Part shown: piece after piece, positions 21,908-35,200 of the stretch
Layout of the letters: every line of letters starts with the position of its first letter
Numbering within the stretch: the stretch's first letter is position 1
Source of the DNA: Intoshia linei
Taxonomy: Eukaryota; Orthonectida; Rhopaluridae
Assembly (NCBI GenBank): GCA_001642005.1
Contig: LWCA01000144.1
Coordinates: 1-47,837, forward strand
Direction of reading: 5' to 3'
DNA length: 47,837 bases
Translations under genes and position numbers: made by a program
The notes under the pieces: generated by a model
Database searches by the model: none
What the model saw: the letters and a program-made list of their open reading frames with translations, nothing else
Told to the model about the DNA's origin: nothing

Positions 21908-24900
21908 TTTAAATTAAATTAAATTAATGTGCCTTAGCTTAATTCCATATAATTTACGACAATAATAAAATAAAATATTATTGTTTCAATCTCGCACGAT
22001 ATAAATTTTGTCCAATGATTAATTCTAAAATTATTGATTATATTTAATCGATATTTTTTTTATTTGATAAATATCGAAATATGAATATGTAGCATGCAAT
22101 GTAAATTTAAAGAAAAATCACAATATCACTGATCCAAACTCATAATTCAGGATTTATGGCGTCTATTTCACCAACTTGTCTAATTTTATCAACGTTTTCT
22201 TGTGTTTAATAGCTTTTTTATAATGTCACTGGTATAATTCCGTCAAGTTTACACTAACTTCAATGATATCATGTATTTATATATGATTAATATGTTTTCG
22301 TATTTACATTTTATTGTAAAATTATAATTTTATAATGTTACTATATTGACTTTTATGTATTACGTACAAACAGCACCTAGCTTTGCCAACGCCACATTTT
22401 TATTTTACCAAAAAAATAAATTCACGTTCAAAATCTAACTTAAAAATACTACTATTCTCTAGTATCAATCCTTTAAAAGAGTGGTTCTCAAACTTGTTCA
22501 GTTCACTTATTCAGATTGAAATTTTCTGTGTGTTAACAGGATACAACTGTATCACCTGTAATTTTTTTGAAATTCTAGGGCTTTTTCCATTAAAAAAAAG
22601 GGTAATTTGGGGTTTTGGCTTTGAAGATATATTTTTTTAAATTTAAATTTATGATAATATCTATCATTTTATAATCCGTACCAGAGTGTGTATTTTTTTA
22701 AATTCTCGAATTTGTTTGATTTTCAAAGAAAGGACAATTGGGCTTTTTGACCCGTAAGACATCAGTTTGGGAGGTTGAAATTTTTTTAACAACACCCCGG
22801 AAAAAGTGCAATTCAAATGTGGACTTTATAAAATTCTAAGTCTGGTAATTTTTGAAATAAACGATAAACATAAAACGGTAAAGTATATAATATAAGTAAG
22901 GATAATAATTATGATTGCATTATATTTATTAAGTTATCAGGATGTTTGGATATAAAAAACAAAAAAACTGATGTAACTGATTATAAACATGTGAGTAAAT
23001 GGTATATGTCTTATTTTCAATTTTTTGCTGGTCACACATACAATTTGATGGACGCATGGGTTGATATATACTATTCAAATGATTGAGGCGTAGGTATTGG
23101 GGAAGCTGTGATTCCTAAAATTTCTCTTTTTGTAGCAATGTTTTTATTTAAAAATATTTAGAATCCATAAGATTTTTCAAATTTAATTAATCTATACATT
23201 AGCTTTGCTTTTATAAATTGTTAAAAAAAGATTTAAAACATACTGTAACTCAATTATTCGATTAAATCAGGGATTCCTACAGTTTTTTCACAGTGAACCG
23301 TTAATTAACTATAAAATTTCACCGACCGGTAAAATTATTTCACGGACCGGCATTTGGGCATGACTTGATAAAATCATAATTTTTTTGGACATACAATTAT
23401 TAGCTTAAACCCGTTTCTCCTTAATATTTAAAAAAAATTTTTATCAATCAGAACTCAATTTATTACGTTTTTTATTAATTTTTTTAATGTTACCTATAAA
23501 TTGCGATTTAATGATCCACGATAAATTTTAATTTAATTTATTAACGTTCCGCCGTTAAAAACCTGTGGTAATCAAATATAAAGCATAATAATAATACAAA
23601 TTGTGAATTTTAAATCAATTTTTAAAAATTATCAATTAACGACGATAAAAAAAAGCTGATTTAAATTAGCCACCTTGACGGATCAATATTTATAAGATTG
23701 TATCTCAATTTAATTTTATTTTGTCACCATCCATGAACAGAGTTGCCTGTACGTCATTGTTTCCCAAACTTTTTTATGCTAAACCCACTTTTATTCTTAA
23801 AAAATCCCAGGTGTCACTTCCAAAAATGATTTAACACCAGTTGCTATTTTGGGCTGATATAGCAATTCAATCAATAATTAATTATTGCCGCATACTAAAA
23901 AAGTAAAAGACTAAAAGAGTGACCGAGATAGATCAATTTAGAAATTAAGAAATTCAATTTGAAACATTAGTTGTCTTTACTTATAGTAAGTAAAGTTAAC
24001 TTAAGTAATTTAATTAAAAATTTGTCTGTTTATTTAAGAAAGTAAGGGGATACGAGTTTTAAAAATATTACATTTCTATTAAACTTTTTCGAGGATAATG
24101 CTTTATCGCAAATTTGATTTTCACAAATGGAGCCTTTCAAGGTCAAAAACACAAATTATTATTTTTTTTTAAATTCAAACGAGTATAAGAATTACAAAAA
24201 ATACACAATCTGATAAATATTTGGAAACCATCTACATAATGATATATTTAAATTTTAAAATCATACATAATCACGGCTAGAACTGCAAATTATTATTTTT
24301 TGTAAAAATGAAAAAAGTCCTAGAATTTTATACATGTACTAGGTTGACTGTTATGTACTACGTACAAACAGGACCTAGCTTTGTCGAAGGCACATTTTTA
24401 TTATACATAAAAAATAAATTCACGTTGAAAATGTAATTTAAAAATCCTACTATTGACTATTATCAATCCTTTAAAGGAGTAGTTTCCAAATTTGGGCCAG
24501 GTGGAATCATCATATCACATTACTTTTTACTTTAAAGTGAATTATTCCATCTTAATTTTTTGTTTGTTAACATTTGTGTAAAAGAATTTTTAAAACAATT
24601 TTTATCTCATTTTTTTATAATTAAAAATATACTTTATTAATATAAAAAAATCTATGCTATCCGAATCTATTAAATATATACAATGAAAAAAAGTACAGAT
24701 ATAATTTATGTATATTTCGTATAATATTATAATTGCAATTAAAATGATATTAATTAACTTGTGCATAAAACAACGGGTTAAATTGCAATAGATAGTACAT
24801 TTTAAATATTAATTCATTCATAAGGTTAATAAAAGTATATGCAAATGTGTATTGATATAATTATAAAAAATGAATTATTATAATTCTGTTCTGCTATACT

Positions 24901-24981
24901 AGTCCAGTACAATTACTAATTGATCAACGACCTTAATATAAAGATTTATTTCATTACGGAATTTTGACATTTATTTAACAA
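21908..24981. other. Divergent intergenic region, mostly repeats, one orphan ORF
   Basis: The LIM-homeobox gene starts leftward and the channel starts rightward from this 3-kb gap. It holds a Helitron copy (22341-22902), hAT-like debris near 23270-23380 (caccgaccgg, cacggaccggcatt) and near 23760, and the 3' end of another Helitron (from 24339). An open frame at about 22940-23085 (plus) is described in the findings. No promoter element can be defended. Confidence 0.4.
22341..22902 (-). mobile_element. Helitron copy with internal deletion
   Basis: The hairpin end (plus 22341-22380, ctatattgacttttatg with tacgtacaaacagcacctag) and the 5' end (agtaagga before T) are both present. The central part is missing compared with the 2797-3888 copy. 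The 85-codon open frame inside is a by-product of repeat sequence. Confidence 0.6.
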
Positions 24982-26206
24982 ATGGAAACACACAACAGAA
25001 ATAAGGATTGGTATGTTGAATTCCCTAATAAAACTATTATGTCGTTTTTAAGTGGTTTTAGTTTCGTATTTACAAAATTTTAAATATAGTAATAATTTTC
25101 TATAAAATTTTAACTATAAATTCTGTCATAAATACAATTTTGGGGCGAATTTATTGTAAAATTACTAATTTTTTATTCACAAATTCTTACTAAAATTCGT
25201 TAAAGTTTAATATTTGTGTATTATCATAATCTGGATATGGCCAAAGACTACTGTATACAAATATATATTATTATTGGTTTAAGCTGTTTTTGATATGGCC
25301 CGTGTAGGACCGGACAAGAAAACTCGCGTACGGCAATTTTGCGGGTACAAAAATTTTAACAATATTGCAAAAGATTGTAATAAATATAAAAATGATAATA
25401 ACTAAGTTGTATTACTTTTAGTAATTCGTTTGCGTAGTTTTAATTAAAACTTTGAACAAAATGTTTTGAAAATTAGAATTTGACATTTAAAAAATTGCGT
25501 AGCAATGAAAAAAATTCCGAAGTAATGGATTATATAGATTTTATAACATATCTCTTTATTGGACATGTGTAGACGTTCAATGCACCTTTTATTTTAAAAT
25601 TGTAGGATAATTTTTCATTTTCAATGTTTATTTTAAAATATTTGAAAAATCATGGTTGAAAATATGTTAAAAATTATTTTTTATTAGGAATGCGTAGATT
25701 TCTGGGGTTCAAATTTTGTATTTATATGAATTTGAATAAGCTCTGTCAGATTAATTTTTTTTTTAATTTTTGGAAATTTGATTATTTAACATTTTTTGTT
25801 TTAATAAAATATTTCGGGAAAAAATATATGAATATTAAAATGTTTTTTTGACCGTGAAGTCGTCACTTATTCGGATTGAAATTTTCTGTGTGTGTTAACA
25901 TGATACAACTGTATCACCTGTAAATTTCTTGAAATTCTAGGGCTTTTTCCATTAAAAAAAAATGTAATTTGGGGTTTTGGCCCTAAAGATATATTTTTTT
26001 AAATTTTCGAATTTGTTTGATTTTCAAAGAAAGGACAATTGGGCTTTTTGACCCGTAAGACGTCAGTTTGGGAGGTTGAAATTTTTTTTGCTAACACCCC
26101 TGGAAAAAACTGTAATTAATATGTGGACTTTATAAAAATCTAAATTTGGTAGTTATTGAAATAAACAAAAACACACACACAGAGACAAACAAAGCATATT
26201 ATATAA
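24339..26206 (-). mobile_element. Longer Helitron copy, truncated at the GTCAGTAT element
   Basis: The clearest 3' hairpin of the window is at 24339-24378 on the plus strand (ctaggttgactgttatgtac pairing with the following tacaaacaggacctag). The body continues past 25425 (ttgcgtagcaatgaaaaaaa) to the tail acacacacacagagacaaac at about 26175. The terminal agtaagga is replaced by the start of the element at 26207. 24606-25424 is not shared with short copies and may belong to the full-length family or be an insertion; the putative first channel exon (24982-25010) lies in it. Confidence 0.5.
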
Positions 26207-29200
26207 AGGCGTGCATTTATCGTGTCAGTATTTTTCTTATTGATTTGTCAGCATTGGGGATAGTTTGTCAGTAGAAATATTGATTTTTCAGTATTGTAGA
26301 TGGTTTGTCAGTATTTTAGGTGCCAATTGACAAGGTTTCAGTATAAATAATTGATTGTCAGTATTTAAATTGAATGTTTGGTATAAAATGAAACTGACAA
26401 AAAATTTTATTTCATAAAAAAATATTCTCTGGTGTGAACACCATAGAATATTTCAAATTTTTGTATTAATATGGTTTGTAGGTATAATATGGTATCTTAA
26501 TATTTTAGTTTTAACTTGGGTCTGTAGTGGATGATATATTATTTCAAAAACTAGATTTTTAATTTTTATACTGACACTCCAAAATCATCAAACTTACAAT
26601 TTAATTTTTTTACTGACAAAATATTATTTTATAAAATTTGTTTATTTCTATATATTTTTTTGTTTAGTTACTTATAATTTTCGATGAATACTGATCTAGT
26701 TAATATATTTGCTGACAAAATACTTTTTATTACTGATATTTTAGTGTCTATACTGACAATTTTATATTGTAAAATACAGAAAATAATTTTTTAAAAAATG
26801 TCAGTATTTTAATTAAATACTGAAAAATTAATTACTCCATTTTATAAGGAAGATAATTTTTATCAATGAATAACTGTTCCAATCTGTATTAATTTACTTC
26901 ACGATCTTACCCAATGAAAAATTATAATTTTTATGAACTTATAAGAACTTTAAACATTGATAAATAATAAATAATCTACTACTGGAAAGAGTAATAGTTA
27001 AAATAACTTTTTCTGTTGTTGTAGGATCTACAGGTTAGGTTAATTAGGTGCTAATTTTGAAGCTGAAACAAAATTTCAGTTTTTTTGACAATATTGATGA
27101 TTTCTTGACATTAAGTAATTTTGTATATTGATTACATAAGAAATATTATATACAGTAAAATATATTTTATATTATTATTTTTCGAAATATGAAACACGCT
27201 ATTGTGTATAAGTATAAGTTTCATCAAATGTGAATCAAACCAACAAAGATAGTGATGCAAACATTAGATTAGATTTATAATTGTATAATATTTATTTGTA
27301 TCACAATTATAATATTGTAAAATACAAGAAAATTGAAATTATGATTGAGCTGTAAAGTTGATATTTTTATAGTTTATATTTTTTTACTTTTTGTCTTTTT
27401 ATCTCTTGTTTAATACAGAGGCTTATTGAATTATGAAAATAAAGTATTTAGATTATCTTTTCTTTCAGGCGAAATTAATTAATCACTAATGTATATAAAT
27501 TAAGTTATTAATGTTACGCGTATTTCTAGAATTTACTTTATAACATATTTATGTCATGATTTTTAGAAGTTTATTCAAAAATTGTACACATTCTCATACT
27601 CATTCTTTCACGTTTACTCTTTGATAATTATCAAATATTATAATAATTATAATAAAATTAACTACTTATATATTACTCATTTAGTCACAATCGAATTAAA
27701 TACGCTAGAAAATATGTGAGAAAATCTAAACCAAGGAAAGCTACTTTCTTACGGCATTTTTTTGAAGATTCCAAGATAAGTAAGAATAATCTAAATGTGA
27801 ATTATCAATATTAAATATTTAAGACTGGACAATTCAATGGATTACATTATGTTTAGCAATCCTCTCTTGTTTTCTTTATACCACCAATTTTAATATTTAT
27901 CCTAAGAAATCCACACAATGGTAATTTTAAGCATCCATCTTTTCGCTTTAAAGTTATCAATACATTGTAACGTATTTTATATTAACCTAAATCTAATCTG
28001 AATCCATATAATTTGGTTGAGCTTACGTTTAAAACCTTTTTTTAATAGATATAATTATTTTTTTTCTAAAATTTTTTTTCACTAGTAAACTGCTACTAAC
28101 CGTAACTTTTTTCAATCATTTATTTTAATATATTTATATAGTATGGTATAGTGTTTATATATGTAATATATAGCAATGATGCATAAATGTGACACCCTAA
28201 TGTAGTGGTCCCGATTTGAATAGTGTACGGAGTCCGTACTACGGATAACATACCTGAAAACACTCACTCTCTTATTTGTATAAATAATAATATTTTTACC
28301 TTTTTTAATACTTTATGTTTAGTGTTGAAACTTTTTTTTATGGGTGTCTAAACAGCACGAGTTATTCAGAAGATTCAATTAAATGGTAAAAATGTTAATT
28401 TTGAATAGTAGTAGTCCAGTGTGATTGTTTTTGAAATTTAAAAATGGCATGCATTTTAAATAATCCCCATTTAATTTTCTTTGGAATAAAGGGTATATTT
28501 GTTAATTTGATCCAATACTACTCCTACAAATAAGATAAAAAATATAGATTTTAAAATTCAAAATAATTTAATATGGAATACTACATAATGTATATATATC
28601 ATATTATTAGTATTATATTATTATTATAGATAGGATATAATAATATGTAGCATGTAGTCAAAATATTAAATATAATGTTTATATATTAGGTTAAATCTAA
28701 TTTGGATAAGTCGACCATTTTGGTTATGGCTCACACAAATCTTGATTAGTTTTGTTTTAGTTATCGAATTTATTCTGCATATGATAGGAATTTATGGGGT
28801 ATTTATAGATATTACATATATGGGATAAATATTATATAATACATATTAAATATTTTTAAATTTTAGCAAGGTAGAATTGTTGCACATTTTAGAATGAAGA
28901 TTAGATTTTAAATTTTTGACATTGCAATTTACGATGGAACGATCACAATGAAAACATTATGAGATACTATGTTTTTTTGATTATGATTTAACTGTTTTGT
29001 TAACTATTATAATTTTTAACACACAAAAACGTTTAATTTTGCAGTTTTAAAAGTGTTTTTCTGAAAAATTTTTGCATAGACAAGAATTTATAAATATGAA
29101 TTTTTGTAAAAAAACTTAAATCTTATCGCAGACATCAGGGTGAGTACCAAGAATGCATTGAAATATCGATTTCAATAAATTATTAATTATCAATTTAGAA

Positions 29201-32200
29201 ATATAGTCTATTTGAAAAATTGCCTTATTTAATTTTTTTGATTTGCTCATGTATTCCATACATACTTACGGTAATTTATTGTTCGATGATGCATTCTTTT
29301 TAATTCCAGACTTTAGAATCCAGAGTTACTAAAAATTGACTAGCTACAGATTCCTAAATAATAATATTTTCTTAATATTATCTAAATCTAAGAAATATAT
29401 AAAAAGTGTATTCATTTTTTTCATAAGTTTATCGATTTTTGAAAAGACTGAAACTCACTACAAAGTAAAATGAGTCGTTTATTTTCATACATTTATTAGT
29501 CAATAAACTGTATACACTGTACACAATAACTCACAATAACACAACAATACACTATATATTATACAGTCATTACTGTTTTAATTATATTTAGTCAACATGA
29601 ATACGCCACATAATGAACTTTTTTTTATGTGAAAATAATTTTCAACATTTACAATGATTTAAATCAGTGGTTCTCAACCTTTTTTTATAATTCTTCTACC
29701 AATCATTACTTCATTTATGACCAAATTTTAATTTATACTATTATGTTGTAATTTTGTCCATATCTGTAAATTATCCATATTACAGTCACTTATCCTATTT
29801 TAAAGTTAAATATTTTACTTTTTACTTGTTTATGAATCAATATTTCGATAATAACGGATAAAATGAAACTAAAATAATCCCCCTCCCCAAATTAGCTCTT
29901 TTTATAAAGTTCCTTATAATTGAATTGGAATGAACACTAATAAAATTAGGTACCATTCAATTTCATATTGAACAGGGTTGAATATATTATTGTAATTAAT
30001 AATTGTAACTATATTAAACACTGTCGATTTAAATAATTATCAATTATAATTAACATAATTAAATAAATTTTAGTTATGCAATTTCAAATTACGAAATATT
30101 TGTAATGATTTATATAAATTTATAATAATTTATGTTAATAGATATACCAACTTTTATGAATTGCTGGATATGTTTAATTATTTTTAAAAAGTTATTGGTT
30201 AAATTTTAATAATATAAATATAATATCCATTTTTAGCAAAGCACCCATACAACTCAAACGCAAATATCGAATTTAGGAAGAAGTTTTGGTTTTTTAATAA
30301 TGATGCTAATTTGTATGGTATATACCAGGTGTTATTAATATCTTTATATTAATAAGGCTTTAATAGTGCATCAGGCGTACAACATTTGCAATTAGGTGGA
30401 AAAAGTCAGTTTACTACACTAGATTCGATATGGTTTACGATAGTAACAATGAGTACTGTGGGTTACGGAGATATTTCTCCGGATATTTGGCCAAGTAAAA
30501 TGTTTGTCATTGGAATCATTATTGCAATGTTACTCATTTTACCACAAAAAGTATGTATTTTTATTGGAACCCTAGAACGGATACAAACGAATCAATTACA
30601 TTTTAAATTTGAACGGTGGCTATAGGTGGGGCCAAGTAAAAAATGTGAGATTTAATGTTAATTTTTAGTTTATTTTTATTTTGCAAGAAGTTTCAAATCC
30701 ATGGTAGTTTTTTTAAAAATTTTGATTACCTTCTGAAACATCATTTTTATAATAAAATCAATTATTTCACTACCCATGCGTTCCGTGGACCACACATATA
30801 AAATAATTATATTATATTTTTATATTTTTTTTAATTTGTTCCAGTTTATTGAAGAAAGTAAGGGGAGTTGAGTTTTAAAAATATTCTTATAACAATTTTT
30901 TTATAGAGTGATGTTTTGTCGCAAATTTAAATTTCAGCCATTGAGTGCTTAAAAGTTAAAAACCCAAATTGTCATTTGTTTTTAAATTCAAACCTGTCCT
31001 ATAATTATAAAAATTACATTCAAATGAAAAGTTTTAAATTCATCAATATTATGATAATTTTTCAATTTCAAACTCTTGTATCTTTGCGATCAAAATCTCA
31101 AATAACCCTTTTTTGTAAAAATTAAGAAAGTCTTATGAAATATATAAAAAAATAAGAAAAATAAAATATAATTATCTTCGGGAAGGTAACTCTAATTTTG
31201 ATTTTTAAATAAGGACAGGGGATAGTCAGTGCGGATCGTTTAGGATTTCATTTATTAATCTAATACATCTACAATCTAGATCAGGGGTTCCCAAACTATT
31301 TTGTACTACGTCGTATAATATGTATTTAAAATTGGGTGTCTACTTAAATCCAACCATTTTTACTAAAAATTAAAATTTACCAACACTAATAAGAAAAATT
31401 CAGTTTTAACAACCTTTAAATGAAAAATACAGTTTTACCAATCTTAAAAGGAAAAAATTCCAGTTTTACCAACCATAAACTGAAAAATTTCCGTTTTACC
31501 AACACTAAAAGGAAAATTCTAGTTTTACCAACCTTTAAGGGAAAAATCAAGTTTTACAGAATTGCGGAGTATCCCATAAAAACAATATCACAAACAAAAC
31601 AAAATAAAGTTCTCAAATAGAAAGATTATCGATAAACAAGTTATTTGTCAGTAGAAATATTGAATTTTTAGTTGATATAATGCATTGTCAGTGTTTTAGG
31701 TTCCAGTTGACAAGGTGTCAGTATAACTAATGGATTTTCAGTATTTAAATTCTCATAAAAAATATTGTCTGGTCTGAACACCATAGAATATTTTTAATTT
31801 TTTTGTAATATGGTTTGTAAGTATAATATGGTATTTTAATATTTCAGTTTTAACTTGGGTCTGTAGTGGATAATATAACTCAAAAACAAAAACTCGATTT
31901 TTCCATTAAAGGTTGGTAAAATTGAGATTTTTTCTTAGGGGTTTGTAAAAGTGGATTTTTCCCTTAAAGGTTGGTAAAACTGGAATTTTCTCTAAAGGGT
32001 TTTTAAAATTGGGATTTTTAGTAAAAATGGTTGGATTTTAGTAAAAATGGTTGAGTTTAATAATATTCTTTTTAAAATTTTACTTAATAATTATTAATTA
32101 ACTAAATATTTTTTTGATTCAACGGATTATGAGATATTTCCGAATTTGATATTAAATATTAATGAAAATTATATATTTATTACTCTGTCACTGTTTATGT

Positions 32201-35200
32201 CAGTAGATCCCAAAATTGCTATAAACATCTCACCTTAAAACCAAAAAACTCATCAACGCCTCACTTTATATATATTTTTTATAATCGCTCCTCTAAGGTG
32301 ATATCGCCCACTTTGGAAACCCCTGATCTACATTACATATGATATTTAAAATATAATAAGTTGGTATTACCTTTAGATTCAAAATCTAAACAATATTTGG
32401 ATAGAAAAGCAAAAATCGGGCGGATCATACTCTAGTTGGTTTAATAATCCGCATGTCGTTATAGTGTCAACTGGGATATCAACAAAACTTATTAATGATT
32501 TTCTCATTGAATTTTATTCATATGAAAATCTTAGAGTAATTTTACATTGATACCAACTTGACTTTTATAATAAAGCATCCGTACTATCAATATTCTTTTT
32601 GAACATTGATATACCTGTATAAAACTAATTTGTGAATTAAATTAATTTTAGAATTATTCAATTGCCATATTGTGCCCAGAAGAACTAGATTTATCAACAA
32701 AAAATTTGTTAAAAATGTCTACATGGAATGATAAATTGTTTTACTTGCAAGGATCTCCATTAAATCAGTATGATTTATTGAGGTGTAGGTAATTTTTTAT
32801 TTTGTTGTTATTTATTATATATTTTTATAATAAAACATTTGTTTTAATTTATATTATTCAATTTCAGCATCGATTCAGCTAAGGCTTGTTTTTTGTTCAT
32901 TGATAGAAATTCTAGCGATAGAATGGCTTGTGTACGATTATGTTTGCAATATATTAAAAAAAATTAATTTATTTACATTGCAGTAATGTTACATTAGATT
33001 ACATTATATAGATGTAGTATATTATTTTTTGAAATAATTTAAATTTTCATTATATTTCTCTTGTAACATTTTATGAAGGAGGATTTTGCTCTTTATGTTA
33101 GTAAAAAGCAAAAATTTCATTTGTTTTTATATATGTCGTATAGAATGTGTAAAACTGTCCAATATACACATTCTATGGTAAGTTTTAGAATGTATCCATT
33201 TCATAGATAAGTCGTAGAATGTGTAAAATTTTCATTTATATTTTAATTTTGTGTTTTAGAAATATTTTTGAAACAAATTTAAAGGGCATTTTTTAGAATT
33301 TTTTTTAAAACCAAATTTCAAGAGTCTTTTTAAGTTTTTTTTCAACCAAAAATTCTAGGGTGTTTTTAATATTTTTTTTGAACGAAACTTTCAATGGGGT
33401 TTTTAAGATTTTTTTTAAGCAAACGGTCAACAGGGGTTTCTTAGAAATTTTTTTTAAACCAAACTTTAAGGGGGTTTTAAGGAATTTTTTTTTAACCAAA
33501 TTTTAAGGTTGTCTTTTAGTTTTGTTTAAAAATAAAATTCTAAAATGTGTAAAACTTTCATTTATATTTTAGTTTAATTTTGGGTTTTAGTAATTTTTTT
33601 TGAACCGCCCCTTCAAATTTGGTTTACAAACAAAAATCTTAAAACCCCCTTAAAGTTATATATAATACATTAATATAGCAAATTATAATACATTACTTCA
33701 TATGTAAATTTAGGACAAAGAAACAATTTTACATTCGTGGGCTATTTATGATTTTTCACCTAGTTGTGTTCAATATGTTCAATTGTTTTTAATGGAAAAT
33801 AAGGTTCATGTTTTGTTTGCAAGTAATTACATAATAAATATTCATCCAACATTTTGAATTATATGGATGCATAGTCCCTTAGCTCTAGCCCTTATGGTCT
33901 ATTTTCTATTTTATCAAAATAAATAAGTTTTTTCATTATTCTTAAATGACTTAGAAATATTTAAAAGCATAATACTGAGAAATCAATATTTCCAAGTTTT
34001 AAGGAAAAAATGAATCTGCTATCAATGCTTTATATAATTCGAAATAATAAAGGTTTTGCAAGAAACAAAATCTTATTTGAAAAGCTGATCACCATAAAAA
34101 CATTCATATTCAAAATTACTTTAGAATACGTAGTATGTGAAGAAGAATTTATATTATCAATATTGGCGAATAATGTATTATTTCCAAGTATGTCTACGAT
34201 ATTTTCCCTTTTGATGCATACATTAACCGGAGAGTAATATAATATATTATATTGATATATGCTAATTACAGTGTATCTATTATATTAATTAGTAATTTCG
34301 TCTTAGCGAAGAAGGAATAGATGATTGGACTGCAGAGTATAACTTGGGTGGCGGAAATGAAATATACTCAAATGATGTATCATCAACATCCCCTTTTTAT
34401 AGATATGTTGGAATGTCATTCAATTCCTCTACGGCTGATGCATTTATAAGGTTATCTATTTTAAAATTTAACTATTATTAATAATTATTAAAAAAAATAT
34501 TATCTTTGTGCTGTATCTATGGTACACTCTTTTTGGGGTTGATAGCCATTTTCTTAACATACAACTTAATATATTGAATTAAGTAAGTTAAGCTTCGTTA
34601 TTTTGACTTTTAAAACATTTTAAATTTATTATGTCTACTTATAATTATAGACCCATATTATACACCCTTAAAATTGAGTTGTAGTTAAATTTAAAAAACT
34701 ATTACATTATTAATTAAATTTTTAATAAAACTAAATTTTGGGACCTACATAAAAAAGTTTATCATATATACGGGTACAAAAGTAATATCTAAGTAAAATT
34801 TTTTTGAATAAAAGTCAGTAATAATTTTTTTATATCATGTGACATGTGACATGATTCAGATCTAATTTCTATGAGAAAATTAAAAATGCTGTGCTCACTT
34901 CAAAACAAAATTAGAAAGAAAAATTGTTTTATAATATGAAATATCTTAATGTACATGTATAATATATATTGTATATGTATTATCGAAAATTAAATTTTAA
35001 TTCTAACTAACAAAGACTTTTTTACATAGTCTAAAGTCTATCAAAGTTTAATGTACAATCGATTCTATCCATATTAGCATATTTTTTTTAAAAGATGCTT
35101 AATTTTATTTTAAAAATTTGGAAAATATTGAATGATAAGAATGTAATATTTTTTTTCCAGTCTGAAGGGTCAATTTATAAAATAAAATTTGTTTTTTTCA

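Noticed and set aside
22383-22640. 85-codon open frame on the plus strand
   Set aside because: It is entirely within a Helitron copy, and the equivalent frame is broken in the other copies.
30551-30625. Continuation of the pore exon to the stop at 30625
   Set aside because: The donor after LPQK (GTATGT) joins in phase to 32377 (IQNLNNIWIEKQKSGG), which matches the conserved S6-RCK1 sequence; the extension does not.
31350-31620. Regular repeats resembling a CRISPR array, with a 66-codon open frame
   Set aside because: The units are contiguous and diverged, with no constant spacers, in an animal-type intron inside a hAT element. The open frame merely translates the array.
33305-33499. 64-codon Lys-rich open frame on the minus strand
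   Set aside because: It is a translation of the ~39-base minisatellite; the repeating K-L-K-K pattern follows the DNA repeat.
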